Shown in pieces: positions 8,073-17,500 of a stretch of 64,000 bases of DNA. A model generated the notes under the pieces. The model made no database searches. It was given only the letters and a program-made list of their open reading frames with translations, and was not told where the DNA came from. Every line of letters starts with the position of its first letter. Position 1 is the first letter of the stretch. The position numbers were made by a program, and so were the translations under genes. The DNA is from Micromonospora pisi (GTDB taxonomy: Bacteria; Actinomycetota; Actinomycetes; Mycobacteriales; Micromonosporaceae). The stretch is taken from the NCBI RefSeq assembly GCF_003633685.1, contig NZ_RBKT01000001.1:2294001-2358000 (forward strand). Direction: 5' to 3'.

Positions 8073-8764
8073 CCGATACGGAGAAGCGCTTCACCGTCGC
8101 GATCATCGACGACCACCCGGTTGTGGTGGAGGGGGTGCGCTCCTGGCTCGCCCAGGAGCCCCGGCTCATCGTGGTGGCGACCGGCGAGGACCCGGACGTG
8201 GTGCTCGCCGACGACCAGCCGATGGCCGACGTCATCCTGCTGGACCTGCGGCTGCACGGTCACCTGGTGATCGACAAGGTGGCCGAGCTGGGGGCCGCCG
8301 GCCGGCGGGTGGTGGTCTACTCCGAGCACACCGAGGCGGACGTCATCCTCTCCGTGCTCGACGCCGGGGCGGTGGCGTTCCTCGCCAAGCACGAGGGGCG
8401 GGAGCACTGTGTCACCACCGTGCTCGCCGCGGCGAGCGACCGGGGCTACGTACCGCCCGCGCTCGCCGGTGCGATCGTCGGCGACCGGCGCTCGGGCCGG
8501 CCGGTCCTCTCCGAGAAGGAGCGGGAGGCGCTGCTGCTCTGGTTCCAGTCGATGTCGAAGGCGTCGGTGGCCCGCCGGATGAACATCAGTGAGCACACCG
8601 TGAAGCAGTACGTCGACCGGGCCCGGATCAAGTACGCCCGCGCCGGACGTCCGGCCGCCACCAAGGCGGCGCTGCTCGCCCGAGCGATCGAGGACGGACT
8701 CGTACGGGCAGAGGAAATCATCGACTACCGGTCATACGCCTCCCCCGATCAGCCGACCCCCTAA
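8069..8764 (+). CDS. LuxR/NarL-family response regulator
   Basis: A 231-residue regulator. The receiver domain has acidic residues D14-D15 (IIDDHP), phospho-acceptor D59 (VILLDLRL), S85 in the Thr/Ser switch position and K107 (FLAKHE). A GerE-type HTH occupies about residues 160-215 (SEKEREALLLWFQSMSKASV, then ISEHTVKQYVDRARIKYARAGR). ATG 8069 overlaps the preceding stop (ATGA). A longer reading from 7892 exists but would overlap the partner gene deeply and begin with low-complexity sequence. Output of the kinase pair upstream; target genes unknown. Confidence 0.92.
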   Translation: MTDTEKRFTVAIIDDHPVVVEGVRSWLAQEPRLIVVATGEDPDVVLADDQPMADVILLDLRLHGHLVIDKVAELGAAGRRVVVYSEHTEADVILSVLDAGAVAFLAKHEGREHCVTTVLAAASDRGYVPPALAGAIVGDRRSGRPVLSEKEREALLLWFQSMSKASVARRMNISEHTVKQYVDRARIKYARAGRPAATKAALLARAIEDGLVRAEEIIDYRSYASPDQPTP

Positions 8765-8776
8765 CAGCTGTCATGA

Positions 8777-8796
8777 CGCCGATCATCCGATCGGCG
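8777..8796. other. Perfect inverted repeat after the response regulator gene
   Basis: CGCCGATC (8777-8784) and GATCGGCG (8789-8796) with a 4-base loop, 13 bases after the regulator stop and 44 bases before the next ATG. It could be a short terminator or an operator for gene 8840. Confidence 0.35.
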
Positions 8797-8839
8797 AACC
8801 TGGTGCGGAGGAAGTTCGTCAACAGGAGGCCCTTCGCCG

Positions 8840-9664
8840 ATGAGCGACGACGCATCCCCATACTTCGTCCGTCCGCACCGCTTCGACCACGACGACCAGG
8901 ACGACCGTGCCTTCCCGCAACTCGACCGGGAGCACCGGGTCGTCCTGGACCCCGGTGAACGGGCGCTCTGGCGTGGCCGGGTGGAGGTGGCCGGCTATTT
9001 GCTCGGTCCCACCCTCGGCAACGGCACCCTGCACTGGTCCCTGCTCCGTCCGGCGGAGCTGACCGTCACCGACCGGCGCCTCGCCTTCGTCTGCGAGGAG
9101 TGGGGCTTCGAGGAGGTGACGGATCGGCGTACCGGCCCGGGACGGCCCCGGCACCGGCGCCGCGACAACGCCACCAACCGGATCATCACCGGGCAGATCC
9201 GCTGGCAGTGGCCGGGGCGGCTGCATCTGATGCCGGCCGAACCGGCGACCGGGAACCGGGCGGCGCGGCCGGCGCGGGTGCTGCTGGTCTGTGACAGCCT
9301 GCGGACGATCCGGCAACCGGCGCTCTCGTTCGGGGGCGGCGAGGTCGAGCAGGGCGGGGGCGCCGCCGAGCTGATCCATCTGGTCCGCCGGGCGGTCGCC
9401 CAGTTCCGGCTGGCCCACCCCGGTACGCCGGAGATGTCGCCACAGGAGCGGGAGACGCTCACCGTACGGGCCGGGGTGGGGCGGTCCAGCGAGGGCCTCG
9501 CGGATCTGCGGGGCGTTGTTCTTCCCGGGGCGATGGTCGTCGAGTTCACACACAGGGACGACTATCACCGCCGGCCGACGCGGAGCTCCTTCTCCGCGCG
9601 CCGGGCGCCGCAGGCCGGCAGTGCCGGCCTGCGGCGCTCCCGGCAGCCGGGTTCGGCCTCCTGA
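8840..9664 (+). CDS. Conserved-looking hypothetical protein, PH-like features
   Basis: A 274-residue protein I do not recognise. It starts with an acidic stretch (HDDQDDRAFPQ), then VVLDPGERALWRGRVEV, LTVTDRRLAFVCEEW and RWQWPGRLHLMP, a pattern of short beta strands similar to bacterial PH-like domains that begin with a GE-lW sequence. The C-terminus is basic and low complexity (residues 240-274). There is no signal peptide or membrane helix. AGGAGG lies about 10 bases before the ATG. It follows the two-component operon on the same strand by 75 bases and could be its last member or an independent gene. A perfect palindrome lies inside its 3' end. Confidence 0.75.
   Translation: MSDDASPYFVRPHRFDHDDQDDRAFPQLDREHRVVLDPGERALWRGRVEVAGYLLGPTLGNGTLHWSLLRPAELTVTDRRLAFVCEEWGFEEVTDRRTGPGRPRHRRRDNATNRIITGQIRWQWPGRLHLMPAEPATGNRAARPARVLLVCDSLRTIRQPALSFGGGEVEQGGGAAELIHLVRRAVAQFRLAHPGTPEMSPQERETLTVRAGVGRSSEGLADLRGVVLPGAMVVEFTHRDDYHRRPTRSSFSARRAPQAGSAGLRRSRQPGSAS
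9605..9637. repeat. Intragenic 16-bp inverted repeat near the 3' end of gene 8840
   Basis: GCGCCGCAGGCCGGCA (9605-9620) is followed by one base and its exact reverse complement (9622-9637). It lies inside the coding sequence, 27 bases before the stop codon, and would fold into a terminator-like hairpin in the transcript. Confidence 0.5.
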
Positions 9665-9845
9665 CCGGCCCGGGTCAGAAGGCGCCCGGCGGCGGCAGCA
9701 CCAGGGGCGGGACCGGCGAGGGGAACGGGCCGACCAAGTCGATCTTCGGCTGGTCGCCCGTACCCGTTCAAGCCGGCGTTGTCAGCCGCTCATCGGCAGC
9801 CAACAGAGTGGGGCGTCAACTACGACCACCCGCTTTGGAGTAAAG

Positions 9846-11711
9846 ATGGCCAACATCGGCGATCAGCGCCGCGTGGAGCGCCGTACCCTTTTGCAGGCCG
9901 CGCTCGCCGCGCCCGCGGTCGGTGCCGCCACGACGATGTTCAACTCCTCCCCCGCCCTGGCCGCCGCCGAGGCGTTGGGTCAGTCCGACCCGGAGAACCC
10001 CCGGTTCACCATCGCCGTGCTGCCGGACACCCAGTACCTCTTCGACGAGGACAGCTCGGATCCGGAACCGCTGAAGGCGACGTTCCGTTACCTCAACCAG
10101 GAGCGCAAGGACGCGAACATCGTGTTCATGACGCACCTCGGTGACGTCACCGAGCACGGCAGCGAGCACGAGATCACGCTGGCCGGCGAAGCCTTCCGTA
10201 CGCTCGACGGCAAGCTGCCGTACAGCGTGCTGGCCGGTAACCACGACATCCGGGGCGGCGACGACCAGCGCGGCGACAGCGCCTACCTGCGTGCCTTCGG
10301 ACCGCAGCGGTTCGCCCAGATGCCGACCTTCGGCGGGGCGTCGCCGGACGGGTACAACAGCTTCCACGTGCTGCGCGCCGCCGGCCGGGACTGGCTGGTG
10401 CTGGCGCTGGACTGGCGCATCTCGGACAAGGGCCTCCAGTGGGCACAGGGGGTCATCGACGCCAACCACACCCTGCCGGTCATCCTCACCACACACGACC
10501 TGGCCTCGGCCGACGACGCCGGGCAGGCGCAGTTGTCGGAGAACGGTCGGCGCCTCTGGGACCGGCTGATCCGCGACAACGACCAGATCTTCCTCACCCT
10601 CAATGGTCACTACTGGCCGCCGGGTCGGACCACGCTGCGCAACGCCGCCGGCAACGACGTCCAGGTCCACATCACCAACTACCAGGACCGCTACTACGGC
10701 GGGGCGGCGATGATCCGCCTCTACCACTTCGACGTGGTGCGCGGTGTGGTCGACGTCGAGACGTTCTCGCCGTGGTTCCTGGCCCGCGACCCCGCGAAGC
10801 GGTCGCCGCTGGAGGCGGAGACGATCGAACTCACCGGAGCGGTCGACCGGTTCAGCATGGAGATCGACTTCACGGCGCGGTTCAACGGATTCGCACCGAC
10901 GACGCCGCCCGCGCCTCGGCCACCGGCGACCGTCGTGGCCCACGCCACCGTGGCGTACTGGCGGTTCGACTCGTACGGCCTGGTCACCGGCGTGTCCGGG
11001 GCCCCGGTCCCGGCCGGTGTGGTGGCCCGCGACCTGACCGGCAACGGCAACGACCTGACCGTGCAGCGGCTCAACAACAGCACCCCCGAGGTGCTGCGCT
11101 ATTCGACCGAGCACCACCTGGGTCAACCGGCGCACGCCAGCCTCCGCTTCGACGGCGGCAAGGGACCGGACCGGGGTGCGATCCTGCGGGCCGGCCCGAA
11201 CGCGCCGATCAACAGCATGAAGTTCACCAGCGGCTACACCATCGAGACCTTCATCAAGCTGCCCGACCCGTTCGAGGGCGACCACGCCTGGATGGGCATC
11301 TTCAGCTGGGAGGGGCGCAGCGGTGACGCCGGCAAGACCACCGGCTGGTCCCCCGACGAGTGCACCTGCAGCCTGAACGTCTCCTCGGAGCGGTTCCTCC
11401 AGTACGTCGTCTACCCCGACAAGCAGGACGCCGACCCGACCTCCTGGAGCCACGCCCTGCCGGTCGGTCGCTGGACGCACATCGCCGTGGTGAACAACAG
11501 CCGGGCGACCACCGTCTACGTCGACGGCTCGAAGATCGCCCGGAACCCCACCCAGTTGTCGACCGGCATCGCCACCCTCGGCCTGCCGTTCGTGATCGGG
11601 GCCACCTCCTCCAACCTCAAGTACGGTCAGGGTTTCTACGGATGGATCGGCGACGTCCGGATCACCGGCCGGGCGCTGCGTCCCGCCGAGTTCCTGACCC
11701 CGTACGAGTGA
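9846..11711 (+). CDS. Secreted calcineurin-like metallophosphoesterase with LamG domain
   Basis: A 621-residue exported enzyme. A Tat-type signal (RRVERRTLLQAALAAP) occupies residues 8-45. The catalytic domain carries VLPDTQY near residue 60, HLGDVTEHG, VLAGNHD near 130 and NGHYWPPGRT near 255, the metal-binding set of the calcineurin fold. Residues 370-620 form a LamG/concanavalin-like domain (YWRFDSYG, YTIETFIKL, HIAVVNNSRATTVYVDG). Likely an extracellular phosphodiesterase or phosphatase acting on a polymer-bound substrate. GGAG is 5 bases before the ATG. An in-frame extension to 9516 is rejected because it overlaps gene 8840 and would bury the signal peptide. Convergent with the next gene across a strong hairpin. 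Confidence 0.9.
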   Translation: MANIGDQRRVERRTLLQAALAAPAVGAATTMFNSSPALAAAEALGQSDPENPRFTIAVLPDTQYLFDEDSSDPEPLKATFRYLNQERKDANIVFMTHLGDVTEHGSEHEITLAGEAFRTLDGKLPYSVLAGNHDIRGGDDQRGDSAYLRAFGPQRFAQMPTFGGASPDGYNSFHVLRAAGRDWLVLALDWRISDKGLQWAQGVIDANHTLPVILTTHDLASADDAGQAQLSENGRRLWDRLIRDNDQIFLTLNGHYWPPGRTTLRNAAGNDVQVHITNYQDRYYGGAAMIRLYHFDVVRGVVDVETFSPWFLARDPAKRSPLEAETIELTGAVDRFSMEIDFTARFNGFAPTTPPAPRPPATVVAHATVAYWRFDSYGLVTGVSGAPVPAGVVARDLTGNGNDLTVQRLNNSTPEVLRYSTEHHLGQPAHASLRFDGGKGPDRGAILRAGPNAPINSMKFTSGYTIETFIKLPDPFEGDHAWMGIFSWEGRSGDAGKTTGWSPDECTCSLNVSSERFLQYVVYPDKQDADPTSWSHALPVGRWTHIAVVNNSRATTVYVDGSKIARNPTQLSTGIATLGLPFVIGATSSNLKYGQGFYGWIGDVRITGRALRPAEFLTPYE

Positions 11712-11739
11712 GTCGAGGGGTCGAGGCGCACGGATGACA

Positions 11740-11785
11740 GACGCCGGGTCCGGGTCGAGAGTGTTCTCGACCCGGACCCGGCGTC
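11740..11785. terminator. Strong bidirectional hairpin terminator
   Basis: A perfect 21-bp stem (11740-11760 with 11765-11785) closed by GTGT, between the convergent metallophosphoesterase and discoidin genes. No U-tract, but the stem is long and GC-rich. Confidence 0.8.
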
Positions 11786-11809
11786 ACGGCGTGACGGGAC
11801 ATCGTCCGG

Positions 11810-12697
11810 TCAGGAGGCGTACGCCTCCAGCTCGATGACCCGCGAGTAGCCGGCGGTCTCGTTGCTGACCAGCGTGACGATCCGCATCGCGGTCGCGGTG
11901 ACCGCCGGGAAGGTGGAACTGACCAGCCCGGCGACGTTGCCACGGACCTGCGCGACGGTCTGCCAGGTGTCGTTGACGCGTACCTGGACGTCCCAGTCCC
12001 GCAGCCCGTAGCGGGCGGCCGGGTACTTGGCGGAGTCGAGGGTGTAGAGGTCGACCCGGCCCACCGACTGCGGTCGGTCGAACGTCACCTGGAGCCAGTC
12101 CGGGAAGCTGCCCTTGGTCGAGTCGTTCCAGCCGGTGGTGGAGGCCCAGTGGGTCGAGTCCCGGTCACCGTCGACCGCCCCGCAGGCCGGATAGGTGGGC
12201 AGGTTCTCCGAGGAGGCCGAGACGGGCACGTACCGGGCCAGGTTGCCGGTCTCCTCCACCGGGGCGGGGGCGACCTCGACCGGTACGGTGAGCCGCTGCT
12301 GCCCGGAGCGGACGGTGACCGCGTACCGGCCGGGTGCGGTGTCCCGGGGGGCGGTGACCGCGATCGGCACCTTGAGCGTGTAGCCGGCCGGCAGGTAGCT
12401 GGAGACCAGGTTCCGGGAGAGCTTCAGCGGCGCCGGCACCTCGAGAAACGCGTCGGCGTACACCTCCGAGCGCCCGGTGTTGCCGAACTGGAGCTGGAAT
12501 CCCTGGTTGGCGCAGGGGATCGGGTTCACCTGGACCAGGCTGACGTCGGAGCCGAGGCTCAGCCGTGCCGGTTCGGGTCGACCAGCCACGGCCGGGGCCG
12601 TACCGCCGATCGCCACCAGGGCGACGACGGCACCGGCGACGGCGGCCTTGCGTCCACGGGACAGGCCGGCGAGCCGGCGCCAGAGAGTACGCGTCAT
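11810..12697 (-). CDS. Secreted F5/8 type C (discoidin) domain protein
   Basis: A 295-residue exported protein. A signal peptide (KAAVAGAVVALVAIGGTAPA) lies within residues 15-40, a beta-rich region follows (residues 50-140, with TAPGRYAVTVRSGQQRLTV), and residues 145-295 form an F5/8C discoidin domain (NLARYVPVSASSENLP, DGDRDSTHWAS, WLQVTFDRPQSVGRVDLY, RVIELEAYA). Such domains bind carbohydrate or cell surfaces. Start ATG 12697 has GAGGGGG 6 bases upstream; an upstream in-frame ATG (12712) overlaps the preceding stop. It sits 11 bases after the phoD-like gene, so the two probably form an operon. No enzymatic domain is present. Confidence 0.87.
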   Translation of the reverse strand: MTRTLWRRLAGLSRGRKAAVAGAVVALVAIGGTAPAVAGRPEPARLSLGSDVSLVQVNPIPCANQGFQLQFGNTGRSEVYADAFLEVPAPLKLSRNLVSSYLPAGYTLKVPIAVTAPRDTAPGRYAVTVRSGQQRLTVPVEVAPAPVEETGNLARYVPVSASSENLPTYPACGAVDGDRDSTHWASTTGWNDSTKGSFPDWLQVTFDRPQSVGRVDLYTLDSAKYPAARYGLRDWDVQVRVNDTWQTVAQVRGNVAGLVSSTFPAVTATAMRIVTLVSNETAGYSRVIELEAYAS

Positions 12698-12708
12698 GAC
12701 TTTCCCCC

Positions 12709-14310
12709 TCATACCGGGTTCAGGCCGGGGTTGCCGGCCTCGACGGCGAACGACGTGATGGTCGAGACCGGGGCGTCGGGCCGGTCCACGTACGGCACCG
12801 CCCGGTAGTCGGCCCGCAGTTCGCGTTCGGTGAGCCGGACCCGGAGGTAGCCGCGCCGCTCGTTGACGAGCTTGAGGTGCGGGTTGCTGTCGAGGAACTT
12901 CTGCCCGGTGGCGGAGACCTCGGTGCCGTTGCCACCGCTGCTGATCGAGGTGGCGACGAGCTCCACCCCGTACGTCTGCGAGGCCGGGTCGGCGAAGTCA
13001 CGCTTCATGTCCAGCGCGTACGCGGCGTGTACGTCGCCGGTGAGCACCACCGGGTTGCGTCCGCGCAGCGTAGCGAGCCCGTCGAGGGTGACCTTCTGTT
13101 CGGCGGCGTAACCGTCCCAGGCGTCCATGTTGTACAGGTCGCCGGCGGTCGGGTCCTGGTCCATCCGGCTCATCACCACCTGGTTGGCGAGCAGGTTCCA
13201 GGTCGCGTGCGAGGTACGGACACCGTCGAGCAGCCACCGCTGCTGCTGGGCGCCGGCCAGGGCGCGGGCCGGGTCACGCCGCGCCTCGGAGTCGACCTTC
13301 CAGCCGTCGCCGGAGGCCTGGTCGGAGCGGTACTGGCGGGTGTCGAGCACGTTCAGTTCGGCCAGCCGGCCGAAGGTGAACCGGCGGTAGAGCATGTAGT
13401 TCGGCCCCTGGGGTGCCGGCGAGCGCAGCGGCATGTGCTCCCAGTAGGCCCGGTAGGCGCTGGCCCGCCGGACCAGGAAGTCCTCCACCGGCGCGTTGCT
13501 CTTCGAGGTCAGGTTCGCGTAGTTGTCCTGGACCTCGTGGTCGTCCCAGGTGGCGATCCACGGGGCGGCCTGGTGCGCGGCCCGCAGGTCCGGGTCGGAC
13601 TTGTAGAGCGCGTACTGGAGCCGGTACCGGTCGAGGGTGTCGGCCTCGGTACGGAACTGGCTGGGTACCGGTTCGGTGAGGTTGCGCAGGCCGCCGGCGG
13701 CGGAAATGCCGTACTCGTAGATGTAGTCGCCGAGGAAGAGCACCGCGTCGACGTCCTCGTCGGCGATGTGCCGGTGCGCGGTGTAGTAGCCGTCCGGCCA
13801 GGACTGGCAGGAGGCGACGGCGAAGGTGAGCTGGTCGACCCGCTGGCCCCGGTCCGGGGTGGTGCGGGTACGGCCGACCGGGCTGAGGTACCGACCGACC
13901 TTGAAGCGGTACCAGTAGTGCCGTTTGGGCTGCAGTCCGCGTACGTCCACGTGCACGCTGTAGCTGTACTCGGGTCGCGCGGTCGCCTGCCCGGAGCGGA
14001 CCACGTGCCGGAACCGCTCGTCGCTCGCCACCTGCCACTCGACCTCGACCGCGCGGTACGGCATTCCGCCCAACGGCTCGTACGGGCGCGGCGCCAGCCG
14101 GGTCCAGATCACCACCGCTTCGGGCAGCGGGTCACCGGAGGCGACGCCGAGGGTGAACGGGTCGTCGGGCAGCGTGCCGGTGGTGGCGTCGGCGGTTGAC
14201 CCGCCGGGGAGGTTGGTGGCGAAGGCGAGTGCCGTCGCGGCGCCGGTGACGGTCAGGAACCGTCGCCGGGCCAGACGCGCCGCCGGCCTGGGGTCTTCCG
14301 CTGCGATCAC
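12709..14310 (-). CDS. phoD: PhoD-family alkaline phosphatase/phosphodiesterase, Tat-exported
   Basis: A 533-residue secreted enzyme hydrolysing phosphomonoesters or diesters, including teichoic-acid-type polymers in this family. The N-terminus has a Tat signal (ARRRFLTVTGAATALAFA). Then come FTLGVASGDPLPEAVVIWTR and the N-terminal fibronectin-like region, LTFAVASCQSW, AVLFLGDYIYEYG, ATWDDHEVQDNY and VVLTGDVHAAY, the metal-ligand motifs of PhoD. GTG at 14310 is chosen because GGAAGGAG lies 8 bases upstream; a GTG at 14337 gives an unlikely extension. First gene of a two-gene unit with the discoidin protein; divergent from the subtilase. Confidence 0.93.
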   Translation of the reverse strand: MIAAEDPRPAARLARRRFLTVTGAATALAFATNLPGGSTADATTGTLPDDPFTLGVASGDPLPEAVVIWTRLAPRPYEPLGGMPYRAVEVEWQVASDERFRHVVRSGQATARPEYSYSVHVDVRGLQPKRHYWYRFKVGRYLSPVGRTRTTPDRGQRVDQLTFAVASCQSWPDGYYTAHRHIADEDVDAVLFLGDYIYEYGISAAGGLRNLTEPVPSQFRTEADTLDRYRLQYALYKSDPDLRAAHQAAPWIATWDDHEVQDNYANLTSKSNAPVEDFLVRRASAYRAYWEHMPLRSPAPQGPNYMLYRRFTFGRLAELNVLDTRQYRSDQASGDGWKVDSEARRDPARALAGAQQQRWLLDGVRTSHATWNLLANQVVMSRMDQDPTAGDLYNMDAWDGYAAEQKVTLDGLATLRGRNPVVLTGDVHAAYALDMKRDFADPASQTYGVELVATSISSGGNGTEVSATGQKFLDSNPHLKLVNERRGYLRVRLTERELRADYRAVPYVDRPDAPVSTITSFAVEAGNPGLNPV

Positions 14311-14530
14311 GCGCGGGGCTCCTTCCAAAGGGCACAATTCGTCCTACGGTCGTTGATCATTAAGCGCGGGCGAGATGGCCGCCAGGTGGCGGGCCATGGA
14401 GCGGGATGTGGAATCCGCCCGACAGTGGCGGAAATGCGCCATGTCCCAAGGTCGCCAGTCGACCGTGATGTCGGCGTGACAAACCGATCGGATGATCTTG
14501 GCGACATCCGATGACCAAAAGGGGAACCCC

Positions 14531-17500
14531 TTGTCTTTCGTACCCATCCGCAGACCGGGGCTGATCGCCCTCGGTACGGCTGCGGCCCTGGCCGTGGGCG
14601 TCGCGCCACCGGCCGCCGCAGCACCCGCGGGCCCGGTTCCGCCCCAGCACCCCGTCACCGCGCCACTGCCGGCCGGCGGCAGCTCGCAGAGCGTCACCCT
14701 GATCACCGGTGACAAGGTGACGGTCGGCACCGCCGCCGACGGCACCGCCCTACGCTCGGTGGAGGGTCCGAACGGGACCACCGCCAGCTTCCACCGCGCC
14801 GTGCTCGACGGCTCGCTCTACGTCTACCCGGACGCGGCGCTGCCGTACGTCACCGCGGGTGTGCTCGACCGGCAGCTGTTCAACGTGACCGGGCTGATCG
14901 CCGACGGCTACGACGACGCGCACAGCGACAAACTGCCGCTGATCGTCCGCTACACCGACACCGCCGCCCGCGCCCGCACCACCGCGAACGTGGCCGGCTC
15001 CACCGCCGTACGCCCGCTGACCAGCGTTCAGGGCGCGGCCGTGGCGCAGCAGCGGGCACAGGCCCCGACCTTCTGGTCGTCGCTCACCGGAACCCCGGTG
15101 CCGACCCCGGACGCCCCGGCGACCCGCCGCGCGCCGGCCAACCCGTCGCTCACCAACGGCATCGCCAAGGTCTGGCTCGACGGCCGGGTCACGGCCGACC
15201 TGGCCGACTCGACCGCGCAGATCGGCGCCCAGCGGGTCTGGGCGGAGGGCAACACCGCCACCGGCGTGGCGGTCGCGGTGCTCGACACGGGCGTGGACAC
15301 CGAACATCCGGACCTGGCCGACCAGATCGCCAGCAGCGCCAGCTTCGTGCCGGACGAGGACGTGACCGACTACCAGGGCCACGGTACGCACGTCGCGTCG
15401 ACGATCGCCGGCAGCGGCGCCGCCTCCGACGGCAAGGAGAAGGGCGTCGCGCCGGGCGTGAAACTGCACGTCGGCAAGGTCCTCAACAACGAGGGCCAGG
15501 GGCAGGACTCCTGGATCATCGCGGGCATGGAGTGGGCCGCCCGGCAGGAGAAGGCCCGGATCATCAGCATGAGCCTGGGCGGCGGCGCGACCGACGACAC
15601 CGACCCGATGACCGAGGCGGTCAACCGGCTCAGCGCCGAGACCGGCGCGTTGTTCGTGGTCGCCGCCGGCAACAGCGGCCCACAGACCATCGGCACCCCG
15701 GGTACGGCGGACTCCGCGCTGACCGTCGGCTCGGTCGACTCCAACGACCGGCTCGCCGACGACTCCAGCCAGGGTCCGAGCGTGGGTGACGGCGGACTGA
15801 AGCCGGAGATCACCGCACCGGGCGTCGACATCCTCGCCGCCCGCTCCCACTACGTACGGGGCGGATCGGGCTACTACACCATGATGAGCGGCACCTCGAT
15901 GGCTACGCCGCACGTCGCCGGTGCCGCCGCACTGGTGCTCGCCGCCCACCCGGACTGGACCGGCCAGCAGATCAAACAGGCGCTGGTCAGCAGTACCAAG
16001 GCCACCCCGGCCTACACCCCGTACCAGGCCGGCAGTGGGCGGGTCGACGTCGAGGCCGCGGTCCACGCGACCGTCTTCGCCACCGCCTCCGCCTCCTCCG
16101 GGTTCCACCCGTGGCCGTCGGAGCCGGGTGAGACCGACGTCAAGCAGGTGACGTACACCAACGTCGGCGACGCCCCGGTCACCCTCGACCTGGCCGTCGA
16201 CGCCACCGCCCCGGCCGGGCTCTTCACCCTCTCCACCAACCGGGTGACCGTACCGGCGCACGGCACCGGCTCGGTCACGCTGACCGCGAAGCTGGACCTG
16301 CTCCCGGTCGACCAGCCGATCAGCGGCATGATCCACGCCAAGGACAACACCGGTACGGTCCGCGCGCACACGCTCATCGGCGCCGTCCGCGAGGGACAGC
16401 GGCAGAACCTGACCGTCGTCGCCACCGACCGCTCCGGCAAACCGCTCTCGGGCAAGGTCATCGTCACCGCGCAGAACCTCTTCGCCGCGGTCGACCTCGA
16501 CGCCTCCGGCACCGGCACCCTGCGGCTGCCGGTGGGCAGCTACTCCGGCTGGCTCAGCGCCGACGTGCAGGGCGCCAACGGCCCGCACTCGCTCGGCATG
16601 GCGCTGCTCCCCTTCAACGACGTCAAGCTGGACAAGGACCGGACCGTCACCCTGGACGGCACCAAGCTCCGCCGGGTCCAGGCGTACGTGCCGAAGGAAT
16701 CGACCCCGGCCGCCGTCCGGCTCGACATCCACCGCTCCTACACCGACAGCATGGTGGAGAGCTCGGCGCTGCCGAACGCGTCGTACGACAGCATCTGGGC
16801 GCTGCCGACCGGCAAGAAGGTGACCGACGGGGCGTTCGAGTTCGGCGCCCGGTTCCGGCTCGAACAGCCCGCGCTCACCGTGGCCACCAAGTCGCGTACC
16901 TATGAGGATCTGCTGGTCAAGCGGGCGGCAACGCCGCTGCCGGCCGGCACCGCGCAACTGCCGGCGGTCTTCGCCAACGACGGCACCCCGGCCGACCTGG
17001 CCAAGCGCGACGTACGCGACAAGGCCGTGGTGGTCCGTCGCAGCGACACCATCGCCCTGGCGGAACAGGCCCAGAACGCGGCGACCGCCGGCGCGAAGCT
17101 GCTCCTGGTCGTCAACGACGGTGTGGGGCGGCTCGACCCCTGGGACGAGAACCCGTGGACCCCGGAAAGCCCCGCCCCGATCACGGTGGCGACCCTCACC
17201 GCCGACGAGGGCGCGGAGCTGATCGGCGAACTCCGCCGTGGCAGCGTGCCACTCACGGTCACCTCGAACCCCACCACCGACTACCTCTACGACGTGGTGC
17301 ACCACTGGACCGGTGCGGTGCCGGCGAATCCGACCTGGCGCTCGACGCCGAAGGACCTGGCCCGGGTGGACGTGTCGTTCCGCAACTTCCGCCAGGGCAA
17401 GGCGATGGAGTTCCGCCCCGACGTCTGGCGCGGCTGGGCGGTCGGCAACCAGCTCACCGTGGCCGCCCAGGGTGACCGGACCGACTGGGTCACCGCAGAC

